Of a stretch of 64,000 bases of DNA, positions 41,792 to 51,406 are shown piece after piece (within the stretch, counting starts at the first letter, position 1; every line of letters starts with the position of its first letter). Both the position numbers and the translations under genes were made by a program. The stretch covers positions 63,459,060 through 63,523,059 of the forward strand of contig CM069447.1 in NCBI GenBank assembly GCA_035610835.1, in the 5' to 3' direction. The notes below the pieces were generated by a model, which was not told the origin of the DNA, did no database searches, and saw only the letters and a list, made by a program, of their open reading frames with translations. This stretch comes from Ophiura sarsii (taxonomy: Eukaryota > Echinodermata > Ophiuroidea > Amphilepidida > Ophiuridae).

Positions 41792-44700
41792 ATGGCTAAA
41801 GGTGACAAAGAATGCAAGGGTGTTGATGATACCCCCAAAGACAAGAAGGGTAAGGGTAAACCCGATGGTAATCCCGCTGGAAAATTACCAAATAAAACTG
41901 CCAATGGCGGTAATGCTAGTAAAGACCAAGTCAAGCGTGGTCCTATACCGAGCGCTGCTGGTGCTCCGCCAAAGAGCGATAATTTGCGGGCTGAAGTGTC
42001 AGCTTTAGCTCAAAGTATGGACAAACTTGTTAAGGAGGTTGTTAGCCTCAAGCAGGGTCAACCACCCCCGGTCCCAGTTGACCAGTACCCTCCAGTTGAA
42101 GGGGACTATTTTTACCCCGCGCAATATTATGATGAACCCTATGGGTATCATGAGGCAGCGACGGACTACCAACATTATTTTGGTGAATCGGTCGAGGGCA
42201 GTGCCCCGGATGTGGATCGCGACCCTGACCCGGCTGAGGTCATGGACATTAGCGAGGATGTAAACAAGACGGTCTCGGAATCCGGGAATGATGATATCGT
42301 GAGCAAATTCGACAAGTTTTTGGAGGATTTAAATGTGAAAGATAAAGTAGAATTTGGCCCAAATGTAGAGCCAGGTTTGGCAAAAGGTGTGAACAAGATG
42401 TTTGCAAAAGGGATGGAGATGGAAACATTTAAACAGATGACGGAGCAAATAAAAAGACCGGCAAATTGCGATGCAGTTACACCAGTGAAGGTTGATAGTA
42501 TAGTATGGAACTTACTAAAGCAACCTACAAGAAAATTTGACGAGCGTCTTCAAGTAGTGCAAAACGCCATGAGCAAATGTGCTTGTAATATGACCAGCAT
42601 GGTCAATAAAATGCAGAGTGAGTTGTCCACGTCTGCTGTAGACCAGGCTCAATCTGATAAGATAGAGGAACTGACAAGACTCTCTATGCAGAGCCTGGCC
42701 CTGCTAGGGCATGGGTACCACACATTGTGCCTTCGCAGACGTGAGCTGCAGAAGCCTGAAGTAGCATGGAAATATGCAAACCTGTTCTCTCCGAACATTG
42801 AACACAATGAATGGTTATATAGTGGCAATGATAACGTGGAAAAGATGGTAAAGGACATTGGCACGTCAAGTCAGGTAGCGAGTCGTTTACGTACAGGTCA
42901 TGATGCAGGGTTTCCTGCAGCTAATGCTAGAGGAAGGCGAGGTGGTTACTACTCAGCACCATACCAACAGCAGAGTAACTTTGGTCCGATGCGGAGGGGT
43001 TTCACCCGTCCACGAGGTGGCAGATTTGCTAGCCCATACCCTAGAGGTAGAGGACAATTCATGAGAGCACGTGGTGCTGGCAGAGGAAGGAGAGGCTCAG
43101 ATAACAGAGGTGAGGTGAGCTTTAAGCTTAAACAAGTGAATAGTAAAGAGGCAAATGTGACAGTGATTGAACACGAACCGTTCCAAGCAGGTAGAATAAA
43201 AGATTTTGTCCAGAATTGGCAGAAAATTACATCAGATGAAGAGATATTGCAAACAGTGGTTGGTTGCAAAATTGAATTTTCCAAAGCACCTCCGGTGCAA
43301 ACATATAGACCAAAATCCTGTTTCAATTCTAAAGAGAAAGATACAGTAAACAAGGAAATTGAGAAATTGCTAGAAAAGCAAGTTATTGAAGTGGCATCAC
43401 CTGAGAGCGGTGAATATCTGTCCACTATCTTTCTTGTACCAAAGAAAAATGGTTCATTTAGACTGATTCTGAATTTGAAAAGGTTCAATGAAAGTGTGGA
43501 GTATTTCCATTTTAAAATGGAAACATTCGATATGGCAATCAAGCTTTTGTCAAGGAAATGTTATATGGCATCCATTGATTTGAGGGATGCTTATTACGGA
43601 GTGCCAGTGCACGTGGACTTTAGAAAATATCTCAGATTTGTTTGGGATGATAAGATCTTCCAATTTACCTGCTTGCCAAATGGTCTGTCATGTGCACCGC
43701 GTATGTACACAAAATTAATGAAACCAGTGTATGCTACCTTGAGAAAAGCTGGAATATCCATTTCTGGATTTTTGAATGATCTGTTAATTGTTGCCAATTC
43801 TGCAGATAAATTAAAGTCATCAGTGCAGGAAGTAATACAGACATTACAAGACTTAGGTTTTGTAATAAATGATGAGAAATCAATTCTCTCACCATGCACA
43901 AGTTTGAAACATCTTGGTTTCATTATTGATTCGAGTTCAATGACTGTTTCACTGCCACATGATAAAGTTGATACTGTTCAAGATTTATGTAACAAATTAG
44001 TACTCAAAACTCAAGATACTATTAGAAATGTAGCCAAGGTGATTGGTACCATTGTAGCATGTTTCCCATCGGTACGTGTTGGACAATTACATTACAGGCA
44101 GTTAGAGTTACAAAAGGATGTATCATTAAAATACAGCAAAGGAAATTTTGATGCTATGATGCTGATAACCGAATCTATGAGAGATGATCTTGTTTGGTGG
44201 ATAAATAACATTGATTCTCAAAGTAAACCAATAGTAGAAAGTTCCCCAGATATAAGCATAACTTCTGATGCCTCGTTAGAAGGTTGGGGAGGTACATGTG
44301 GTGATGAAAAGACTGGTGGAAGATGGGATACACATGAGAAAGAAAAGCATATAAACTTTTTGGAGTTGTTGGGTTCATTTTTTGTTCTCAAATCATATGT
44401 AAATGACATCAAAGGGAAACATGTGCATTGTTTGTTAGACAATACCACAGCCATAGCTTACATTAATCACATGGGTGGAAAACAATCAGAATTAAATAGC
44501 CTAGCAAAAGAGATTTGGAATTGGGCTCTGACCAACAATATATGGTTGACAGCCGGGCATATACCAGGCATACAAAACAATGAAGCTGATTTTGAAAGTA
44601 GGCATTTTAATGACAGAAGTGAATGGTCATTGAACAAACAAGTATTTGATAATTTGCAGTACATATTTGGCAAACATGATATTGATCTCTTTGCAGCAAG

Positions 44701-44821
44701 ATTAAATGCAAATGTGATAAATATGTTTCATGGCAACGAGATCCAAAAGCACAATTTGTGGATGCATTTTCCCAATCATGGGCTGATTCTTATGCATATA
44801 TTTTTCCTCCTTTCAGCTTGA
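41792..44821 (+). CDS. DIRS gag-like / reverse transcriptase / RNase H polyprotein
   Basis: 1009 residues. 1-370: gag-like part, Lys/Gly-rich start, acidic Tyr/Pro-rich stretch, then a helical region. 380-440: RG/RGG-rich nucleic-acid-binding stretch with no CCHC knuckle. About 500-760: reverse transcriptase with LVPKKNGSFRLILNL, motif A SIDLRDAYY (D596) and motif B LPNGLSCAPRMYTKL. Motif C reads FLND (660-663), so the first catalytic Asp is Asn (codon 43775-43777). About 820-937: RNase H with TSDAS (D826), FLEL (E858), LLDNTTA (D883) and HIPG...EAD (D933). Its last 35 residues are off-frame: conserved sequence continues in the +1 frame from about 44722. It would synthesise element DNA from RNA in the nucleus; as written it is likely inactive. 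Confidence 0.9.
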   Translation: MAKGDKECKGVDDTPKDKKGKGKPDGNPAGKLPNKTANGGNASKDQVKRGPIPSAAGAPPKSDNLRAEVSALAQSMDKLVKEVVSLKQGQPPPVPVDQYPPVEGDYFYPAQYYDEPYGYHEAATDYQHYFGESVEGSAPDVDRDPDPAEVMDISEDVNKTVSESGNDDIVSKFDKFLEDLNVKDKVEFGPNVEPGLAKGVNKMFAKGMEMETFKQMTEQIKRPANCDAVTPVKVDSIVWNLLKQPTRKFDERLQVVQNAMSKCACNMTSMVNKMQSELSTSAVDQAQSDKIEELTRLSMQSLALLGHGYHTLCLRRRELQKPEVAWKYANLFSPNIEHNEWLYSGNDNVEKMVKDIGTSSQVASRLRTGHDAGFPAANARGRRGGYYSAPYQQQSNFGPMRRGFTRPRGGRFASPYPRGRGQFMRARGAGRGRRGSDNRGEVSFKLKQVNSKEANVTVIEHEPFQAGRIKDFVQNWQKITSDEEILQTVVGCKIEFSKAPPVQTYRPKSCFNSKEKDTVNKEIEKLLEKQVIEVASPESGEYLSTIFLVPKKNGSFRLILNLKRFNESVEYFHFKMETFDMAIKLLSRKCYMASIDLRDAYYGVPVHVDFRKYLRFVWDDKIFQFTCLPNGLSCAPRMYTKLMKPVYATLRKAGISISGFLNDLLIVANSADKLKSSVQEVIQTLQDLGFVINDEKSILSPCTSLKHLGFIIDSSSMTVSLPHDKVDTVQDLCNKLVLKTQDTIRNVAKVIGTIVACFPSVRVGQLHYRQLELQKDVSLKYSKGNFDAMMLITESMRDDLVWWINNIDSQSKPIVESSPDISITSDASLEGWGGTCGDEKTGGRWDTHEKEKHINFLELLGSFFVLKSYVNDIKGKHVHCLLDNTTAIAYINHMGGKQSELNSLAKEIWNWALTNNIWLTAGHIPGIQNNEADFESRHFNDRSEWSLNKQVFDNLQYIFGKHDIDLFAARLNANVINMFHGNEIQKHNLWMHFPNHGLILMHIFFLLSA

Positions 44822-45204
44822 TTGGACGGTTCTTACAGAAGTTGAGAAAGGAAGGGGGCCGAGCAACAGTGATAGTACCTTACTGGCCGACTCAGCCATG
44901 GTTTACGACGTTTGCGGACATGTTAATAGACAATTATCCAGTGATACTTCTGCCTCGGATAGACAATCTGTTAGTGTTGGAGTACAACAACAATCTACAC
45001 CCTCTGAGGAAGAGACTCAGATTGATAGCAGGACAGTTATCAGCCGTGCATACAGAAAGTCCAAATTATCTGAACGAGCAACCAGTATTATGCTCAATGC
45101 ATGGAAAGATGGAACTCATAAACAATATTCAGTGTATATTAGAAAGTGGACCAAGTTTTGTGAGCAGAGGGAAGTTGATTGTGTTGCACCAAATGTTGCT
45201 ATAG
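44715..45204 (+). pseudogene. Displaced C-terminal part of the DIRS RT-RNase H protein
   Basis: Open in the frame one step from the 41792 ORF. It carries SWQRDPKAQFVDAFSQSW and later PYWPTQPWF, a conserved DIRS segment after RNase H. The switch lies between about 44712 and 44722 and looks like a one-base indel. It overlaps the recombinase frame by about 307 bp, as is usual for DIRS. Some DIRS elements have a methyltransferase domain in this region, but no DPPY-type motif is visible. Confidence 0.75.
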
Positions 45205-46007
45205 TTATAGAATTTCTTACGTTTTTATTTGATCAAGGTTTAGGCTACAGTGCCATTAACACAGCACGTAGTGCTCTCTCTCAATTCATAGTATGGGAGG
45301 GTCATATCACAATAGGCTCACACCCATGGGTGATTAAGTTTGTGAAGGCAGTCTTCAATATGAGGCCCCCAGTGCCTAGGTATTCTGATACATGGGATGT
45401 TTCTACACTTTTAAGCTGTTTAAGATCATTATCTCCCGTAGCTGAGTTATCTCTGAAGATGTTAACACTCAAGTTAGTATCTTTAGTGGCTTTGCATGTA
45501 GCTGCTAGAGCGCACACACTGACGTGTTTGGATCTGAACAAGATGACCAAGTCAAAGTCTAAGTATTGTTTCAGTGTAGGGGCGTCAGATCTAAAACAAA
45601 GCAGGCCAGGTTATACTCCACCATTGGTCGAGCTGAAATCCTATCCGGTAGACAGGAGATTATGTGTTTACAAAGTTTTAGAAACATACATAGAGTGTAC
45701 AAAACATATCAGAAAGGATGAGTCAAGGCTGTTCATCAGTTATATGAAGCCACACAAGAAAGTTACATCCTCAACAATAAGTACATGGATTAAGACCGCT
45801 ATGGCAATGGCTGGAGTGGATGTTTCTGTATACAAGCCACATAGTATCAGATCTGCCACCACATCAAAAGCATTGGCAGTTGGTGCTAACATTTCACAGA
45901 TTTTGAAAACAGCTGGTTGGTCAAATGCAGGTACATTTGCCAAATTTTATAATAAGAAAATCAATGTAGAGCCTTCCATGGGGGAAAGAGTTCTAATGCA
46001 AAAGTAA
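44898..46007 (+). CDS. DIRS tyrosine recombinase
   Basis: Integrates the circular DNA copy; replaces the DDE integrase of LTR elements. 369 residues from the first ATG. The N-terminal 45 residues are Ser/Gln-rich. 50-150 resembles an SAM-like core-binding domain (LNAWKDGTHKQYSVYIRKW). 180-360 is catalytic: R204 (VAARAHTL), H315 and R318 (KPHSIRSA), W341 (AGWSN, replacing the second His) and the nucleophile Y351 (KFYNKK). All tetrad positions are present and the frame is unbroken. The start overlaps the RT-frame C-terminus. Confidence 0.92.
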   Translation: MVYDVCGHVNRQLSSDTSASDRQSVSVGVQQQSTPSEEETQIDSRTVISRAYRKSKLSERATSIMLNAWKDGTHKQYSVYIRKWTKFCEQREVDCVAPNVAIVIEFLTFLFDQGLGYSAINTARSALSQFIVWEGHITIGSHPWVIKFVKAVFNMRPPVPRYSDTWDVSTLLSCLRSLSPVAELSLKMLTLKLVSLVALHVAARAHTLTCLDLNKMTKSKSKYCFSVGASDLKQSRPGYTPPLVELKSYPVDRRLCVYKVLETYIECTKHIRKDESRLFISYMKPHKKVTSSTISTWIKTAMAMAGVDVSVYKPHSIRSATTSKALAVGANISQILKTAGWSNAGTFAKFYNKKINVEPSMGERVLMQK

Positions 46008-46406
46008 GCAAGGCATTTGGCCATAAAGGGGCTAAGCAGTTCTAAATTTGTTGTGCTATAAAAGCACTTTACAGTTCAGGTGTTTTTGTTCATGAGACAA
46101 ATATTGAAGAATCTTGGATTCTATTATTGTGATTCAGTACAAAGATGAACAATGTCAAAGTCAATTTGTTCAAAGGTTAATGACTATATTATGTACACAA
46201 TGACATAAATGGATAATGTGTTTATAATATTTTTTGCTGATAGTAGAAAATAAAGTGCATTTTCAAGAATTATGGATAAAGACAGAAAAATGTTAATAAT
46301 TTATTGTGGTTCGCTCCTTAAATTAAGAAGGTACAGGTTTTTAATTATAAACTTATATGAGTTTAAATTGTTAAGGGATATGGAACAGATCCAGTGGCTT
46401 TGAAAT

Positions 46407-46529
46407 CCCATGGAATTCCGAATTGCCACCAGGGGGCGGCATAGAATTCGGAAATTAAACGAGACTTACCTGGAAGGTGAAGTTTGATTGTAGTTCTATG
46501 CTGCACCCTGTGGCAATTTTAGGAATTAC
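46407..46529. repeat. DIRS internal complementary region
   Basis: Two back-to-back segments: 46407-46448 complements the left end exactly, and 46445-46529 complements the right end exactly. In the current DIRS model this region templates joining of the two ends into a circle. With 46672-46756 it can form an 85-bp perfect hairpin around a 142-nt loop. Confidence 0.9.
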
Positions 46530-46639
46530 ATCCACGCCCACCCACCCATTTTTAGAGGGCGATTAAAATTAACAAAGGATTGTTTTATATAGATAACATT
46601 TTTTAATCTAATCTGGATCTCTTCCATATTTTGTTAAAG

Positions 46640-46756
46640 TCTGGCTATACGCATGCGCGACCGTCTCCCATGTAATTCCTAAAATTGCCACAGGGTGCAG
46701 CATAGAACTACAATCAAACTTCACCTTCCAGGTAAGTCTCGTTTAATTTCCGAATT
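46640..46756. repeat. DIRS right inverted terminal repeat and right end
   Basis: TCTGGCTATACGCATGCGCG matches the inner left repeat inverted. The outermost part to TTTCCGAATT matches only the internal complementary region. The last two bases overlap the TTAA of the adjoining family A MITE. Confidence 0.85.
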
Positions 46757-47108
46757 AAAGGTAGATGTTCCGATTTTCAACTTGAAGTTTTCTATTCGAC
46801 ATGAAAGGTCATCCTCAAAAAAGTTGTATTCCAAAGTTTGAGTTGCATAACTCTAATGGTTTTTATTTTAGACGCACAAGATGCCGTGAAATGTGCCCAT
46901 TGAGTTGTACACAAACTATATTGGTGGTTAACCACTTTTCGCGGTAATTCGATGTCATTTCACCGATTTCTTCGTAATCATACTGATTTGGACCGTCAAA
47001 TTTCAGTATGTTAATCAGAAAAATATGATCTTTCATATGATATGAAAATCTCCATATGTTTGAGAAAAATCTGTGTTATGAAAATGTGATCGGGTCATCT
47101 ACCTTTAA
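46755..47108. mobile_element. TTAA MITE, family A, inverted, abutting the DIRS end
   Basis: TTAAAGGTAGATGTTCCGATT to GATCGGGTCATCTACCTTTAA, both TTAA intact. It starts at the final bases of the DIRS element, leaving no spacer. Confidence 0.88.
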
Positions 47109-47860
47109 TCGGTCACCGATACGACAATGTTACGTGAAAACTACTGGACCCAACAGTGCCTGAGATGAAAGCTCTTTTCTTTAAAACTTTTGTACTTTGG
47201 TTGGAATGGTGTAAACAAATCACTGATACACCTACTGTCCCAAGTCTCAAGAAAACTGGACCCCTGGGGAGGGGGGGGGGGACACTCAACTTTTTTTGGG
47301 GTAGGGGTGTGCCGCACAGGGTTTCAAAAAGGGGGGGTTGCAACAGAACTGAACTGGAACTGATTTTTTTTTAAAAAGTAGGTCTTGAGAACTGGCCTAT
47401 AGTTCAATTTTGATTAGCAAGAACGCACATTTTTGATTTTTGGTTTCAGAACGCAAAATTGGGCTTTTGAAACGCAAAATTTCATGATTTTTGAATTTCA
47501 ATAAAATTGGGGTCTTTAAGAACTGATGCAGGCTCAAAAGGGGGGTCATAAGAGCTAGCAGCAGAGGGTGAAAAAGGGGGTCCCCCCGGGACTGGACCCA
47601 TCACTCAATAGCTGTAAGAAGGATTTCATCTTTTCAACTTTGTACTGAAGTTGAAATGGAGAAAGCGGTCATCGATACACCAATGTTACATGACCAATCA
47701 GTACCGGAGATGAAAGATCTTCTCCTCTCAACTTTGTACATCAGTGTTGAAACCATGGATATCAATTCTTCCAAGAAAACTGGACCGGTCAGTACACAAT
47801 AAGAAGAATCTGTTTTTGTTCGTCAGTTGGAATGGGAGTTGCATTGGTCGGGTTACAATA
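47109..47860. repeat. Degenerate repeat resuming after the DIRS/MITE block
   Basis: CGGTCACCGATACGACAATG, AGATGAAAGCTCTTTTC, AACTTTTGTACTTTGGTTGG and GTGTAAACAAATCACTGATAC recur in order in two or three diverged units. A G-rich piece (47270-47590) looks separate. Confidence 0.55.
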
Positions 47861-47967
47861 CATTATTGTGATAACTTGTAGTACTTTATGTGTTAAGTTA
47901 TTTTTGAGGACATACGATGCACTGTGAGATGAAATTCTGAAATACAAACAGATAATTTATAGAAATG

Positions 47968-48155
47968 TTAACCACCTGAGAACTACCTGCCGATTGGTTG
48001 AAATTTAGAATGTGTCAAATATTGTGCCAATCAGAGACATTGATAGAATAATTACAATTTTCAAAAAGATTAGCATAACATAGTTATAAGCAAAACTGTA
48101 ATTGGTTATCAAGATGATTATATCATGTAATTGACCAATCAGAATTAATTTTCGA
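47968..48155. mobile_element. TTAA MITE, family L, partial
   Basis: TTAACCACCTGAGAACTACC and GCCGATTGGTTGAAATT match the right end of 16286-16500 in reverse. CAATCAGAGACATTGATAG and GACCAATCAGAATTAA follow. The far end lacks a clean TTAA terminus. Confidence 0.6.
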
Positions 48156-48269
48156 AAGTAGTAATGAGACTTGATGAAAGTGGATTTCTTTCACATATCA
48201 AGTTCTGATTCGGAAAAATAAGAAAATGGGGTTTCTGCATTCTCTTGAGCTTCTCATATTCTCATTTAT

Positions 48270-48832
48270 TGCAAGTCAAAATCAAGTCACAAATCACCGA
48301 GTCCTGTCCCAAGTAAAGTCAAGTCACCACACACTGCAAGCCAAGTCACAGCTCACTGCAAGTCAAGTCACAAGTCATTTGGCATCAAGTCACACATAAT
48401 CTTGTTCAGACTATAGTCGTCGCCAGAATACTTCGGCACTTTTTAAAACCGCCAACGCGCGCGCCTAGTTAATAAGCGTGTGGGCGGGGACTCATGAGCC
48501 ATAGATACGATCGCGGCCAATCGGATTACAGGGGCCGCGACGCGTCGAACTGCTCAAAGATAACGCTGTTGTTACGCTGTTCTACAGCGCACTTCCGTGT
48601 TTACGCTGTACGCAGTTGTCACAGAAAAAAGTGCCGAAGTATTCTGACCACGACTATAACTATACGCATTCAGGCATCAACTTCCCAAGTCCTGTCCCAA
48701 GTAAAGTCAAGTTACCACTCACTGCAAGCCAAGTCACAGCTCACTGCAAGTCAAGTCACAAGTCATTTGGCATCATCGCAAGTCAAGTCACATGTCTAAG
48801 TCAAGTCACACATTATCTTGTTCAGACTAAGG
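48270..48832. repeat. CAAGTCA-rich duplication split by a MITE
   Basis: The segment CCTGTCCCAAGTAAAGTCAAG through CATTTGGCATCA and CTTGTTCAGACTA occurs at about 48302-48412 and 48690-48828. It is itself made of CAAGTCA units. A 27-bp phrase, AACTATACGCATTCAGGCAT..., occurs at 48658 and 49117. Confidence 0.75.
48412..48658. mobile_element. CpG-rich MITE with TATAGTCG ends
   Basis: TATAGTCGTCGCCAGAATAC and TTCGGCACTTTTT at the left mirror AAAAAAGTGCCGAAGTATTC and TGACCACGACTATA at the right. The interior (CCAACGCGCGCGCC, GGGGCCGCGACGCG) is unusually CpG-rich. It inserted at the end of a CAAGTCA duplication unit. Confidence 0.75.
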
Positions 48833-49116
48833 CCTAAAAAAAGAGGTTTGATTGGCGTAACATAGAGAAAAAAATAGGGTAGGTAGGTCAGATTTTTAAT
48901 TTTTTTCAAAAATCTATAAAACGTCTATGAAATGTTATATACCAGCATACATATACCATACAGACATAAACAAATGGCACAAATACACATTTTCACTGGG
49001 TTTTTTCTTTACACACAAAAAAAAATGTTAAAAAATAAAAATAAAAAATGTTTAGGGTCAGCGGTAAAAATAGGGTCGGTCGGGTTACGCCAATCAAACC
49101 TTTTTTTTTTTAGGCC
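48831..49116. mobile_element. Harbinger-like MITE, family J1
   Basis: GGCCTAAAAAAAGAGGTTTG to CAAACCTTTTTTTTTTTAGGCC with TAA on both sides. Contains GATTGGCGTAAC, GTAGGTAGGTCAG and GGTCGGTCGGGTTACGCC. Confidence 0.8.
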
Positions 49117-49377
49117 TAACTATACGCATTCAGGCATCAACTTCGGCCATCCAATTTGACCATGAACGGTGCAAACTGTGGAAAGTTTAGAAGTGCAAGA
49201 CTTGTAATTTTGATATTTACAATGTATTCTATTAGATATAAAGGCCTGTATTCAAATTGGTACAACATTACGATGCAATGGTCAATTTAATTTTCTTTAA
49301 TTAAAGCTTAACAAATGCCTTTTAAGTATTGTATTTAATACTGAATATTCAAGTCTGAAATATTCAAGATGCCTTTA

Positions 49378-49698
49378 GGCCAAAAAAAAAAGAAGGTTTG
49401 TCTCAGATGACATGAGAGACTGAAATCTAATGCGGTCTGCGGATTTTTTTTTCTTTTTTTTTCTTCTTCAATTTAGACCTGATCGTCATTTGTTTGGTCA
49501 AAAAGTTGGATTTTGCAAGATTTTTTGAGAAAATTGAAAAAGAAAAAAAAAATTGAAAAAAAATTGAACAAAAAATTGGGAAAAAAAAAAAAATTGAAAA
49601 AAAAAAAAAAAATCCACTAAAAAAAAAAAAAAAGCTTACGCGGGCTGTTTCGGGAATGCGCGCGGGTCATCTGAGACAAACTTCTTTTTTTTTTGGCC
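49378..49698. mobile_element. Harbinger-like MITE, family J2
   Basis: GGCCAAAAAAAAAAGAAGG and TTTGTCTCAGATGAC, mirrored GTCATCTGAGACAAAC and TTTTTTTTTTGGCC, with TTA on both sides. The core is long A runs. GCGCGCGGGT lies near the right end. Confidence 0.78.
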
Positions 49699-49926
49699 TT
49701 ACCATAAAGCGCACAATCTTTCTATCACCCTCTAGTGCCTTTTATAGGCCTGAAACTTACCATCAATCCTTACAATTGATCTATGGTTATCTAGGGTCTC
49801 CTCTTTGGCGATAGCGCCAAATTTGCTGCATCAAATGTTGCTGCGTATGTGTACACCCTTGCATCTATGACACAGCTATCCTTCACAGATATATCTGTAA
49901 TACAAGAAGAAAAAGAGAAGAAAGAT

Positions 49927-50257
49927 TTAAGGTGTATGTTCTGATCACATTGTTTTGGCTATGATTTTTTTTTTCACATCAAGATATTTTGATATCAGAA
50001 GAATCCCCATATTTTTCTCATTATGTCTGTAAAATATAAGGGGCCAGAAATTTTCCATTTATAAATTATGGACTAAAAGATGGTGAGTTTCTGCCAAAGG
50101 TGGTTAACCACTAGTCAGTTTGTGTACTACTAAATGGGCACATTTATTGTGACCTTGTGCTTCTATGCAACTCAAACTTTGGAATGCGACCTTTCATGTA
50201 AAATAGAAAAATACAAGTTGAAAATCGGGCAAGCAATCAGAACATCTACCTTTTAAT
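49927..50257. mobile_element. TTAA MITE, family A, diverged
   Basis: TTAAGGTGTATGTTCTGATCA to CAGAACATCTACCTTTTAA. GGTTAACCACTAGTCAG, TTTGTGTACTACT and ATGCAACTCAAACTTTGGAA identify the family. Confidence 0.7.
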
Positions 50258-50363
50258 CAAAAGGATTCCCCCAAATAGAAAGTGCAGCCTTTACGCTACT
50301 CAGACAGTAGTACAACCTTTGATTTGCTTCTCAGAAAGTGCGCCATTTATAATTCTTAGACAG

Positions 50364-50545
50364 TTAACACTTTCCACGCAGCAGGCGTCTGCAGACGACA
50401 TTCCAAAATTTCACAACATATTTAAAAAATGTCAAAATTTTTGAATTTCATCATAATATTTGGAATCACCATGAGAAATGCATTAAAATAAGTAAAAACA
50501 TGCCTAGCATTGGTCCAGTAATTCTTGAGATAAAAGAAGTTATGC
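50364..50545. mobile_element. TTAA MITE, family F, right-truncated
   Basis: TTAACACTTTCCACGCAGCAG then GTCTGCAGACGACATTCC, as in the 10401 copy. The right terminus is absent. Confidence 0.65.
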
Positions 50546-50569
50546 GTGATATTCCAAAAAATAAAGGGT

Positions 50570-50672
50570 CTATAACCCTAACCCCAGAGGCACCTTTTCC
50601 AAAGATTTTATTTTCGCAGCCAAATAGCGAGGGGAAAAAGTGCCCCCACTCCCCTGGGGCTCGAACCCCGGA
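50570..50672 (-). mobile_element. tRNA-bearing MITE, reversed partial copy
   Basis: ATAACCCTAACCCC, CCTTTTCCAAAGATTTTATTT and TGGGGCTCGAACCCCGGATC correspond, in reverse, to the right half of 23611-23889 including its B box. The A box and far end are missing; a family E fragment follows. Confidence 0.55.
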
Positions 50673-50674
50673 TC

Positions 50675-50760
50675 TTTAAATCAGCCCTCTTTGTACAGCA
50701 AAACGTCGATACAAAAAATGCTGATCGGGCCCGATCAGCATTTTACATGGTTAAGGGGGC
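50675..50760. mobile_element. Family E fragment with 30-nt palindrome
   Basis: AAATCAGCCCTCTTTGTACA and TCGATACAAAAAATGCT followed by the perfect palindrome at 50715-50744 and TTTTACATGGTTAAGG. Only the centre of family E is present. Confidence 0.65.
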
Positions 50761-51150
50761 TGTGCACCTTCAGGTACAGCCTCCGTAAAACTGCCGTAAC
50801 TTCTATATTATTCATTTAATCTATATATATATACATTTTTTGGCAGAAAAGAGTTCAATGAATCCAACCATGATCATGAAATTGACCATTTTGGGAGAAA
50901 ATGATAAGAAACACGTTTTTTGACCCATTTTAGGTTCTGCAAAGATAACTCAAAATATATTTGGTCACAATTTTGTCATACTAGTTTTATTATAATCCTC
51001 ATGTGCTTCCCTAGGAATAGTTTTTTTGTTTTTGAAAATCTCTATTATCTTTTGGATTATCGACCAAAGAGTGCCAAAAAAAAATTTTAAATATTTTTTT
51101 TAGCACTTTTTTTATGGTCTATAATTAAATTTAAAAATTAAAAAACAACC
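50760..51150. repeat. Decayed family C-like repeat
   Basis: Blocks such as GATCATGAAATTGACC, TTTTGACCCATTTT and AAGAGTGCCAAAAAAAA resemble family C interior sequence, but ends and TTAA sites could not be identified. Confidence 0.4.
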
Positions 51151-51406
51151 CCAACTTAGCGTTATCAGCCATCTACATGCATGTACTGCGTAGTAAAATT
51201 GCCCTATTTAAATGCTCCTGTTAGCTACCAAAAATGGACTCAAGAAATTCATATGAAAGTGATGCATGCTGGACTATGCAAGCATTCTTCTTTGCTTTAT
51301 ACTATTACTTCCTCACTGCTTTCAAATGTTATCTAAATAACATTACATCTGATAATATATCCTATCATAACATTGAATCAATTGACATTGTCATATGAAG
51401 TATATA

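Larger units (their letters stand above)
41616..46756 (+). mobile_element. Complete DIRS-type tyrosine-recombinase retrotransposon, 5.1 kb
   Basis: Left inverted terminal repeat 41616-41684 pairs with a right repeat in about 46640-46756. Upstream of the right repeat is the internal complementary region. Its first part, 46407-46448, is an exact 42-nt reverse complement of the left end (41616-41657). Its second part, 46445-46529, is an exact 85-nt reverse complement of the right end (46672-46756). They overlap by AATT, the deduced circle junction. Frames run gag, RT, RNase H, YR on the plus strand. No target duplication is expected or seen. The RT active site is substituted and a frameshift follows RNase H. 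Confidence 0.92.

Noticed and set aside
46445..46756. The 85-bp perfect hairpin as an independent foldback MITE
   Set aside because: It is fully explained by the DIRS internal complementary region pairing with the element's own right end.
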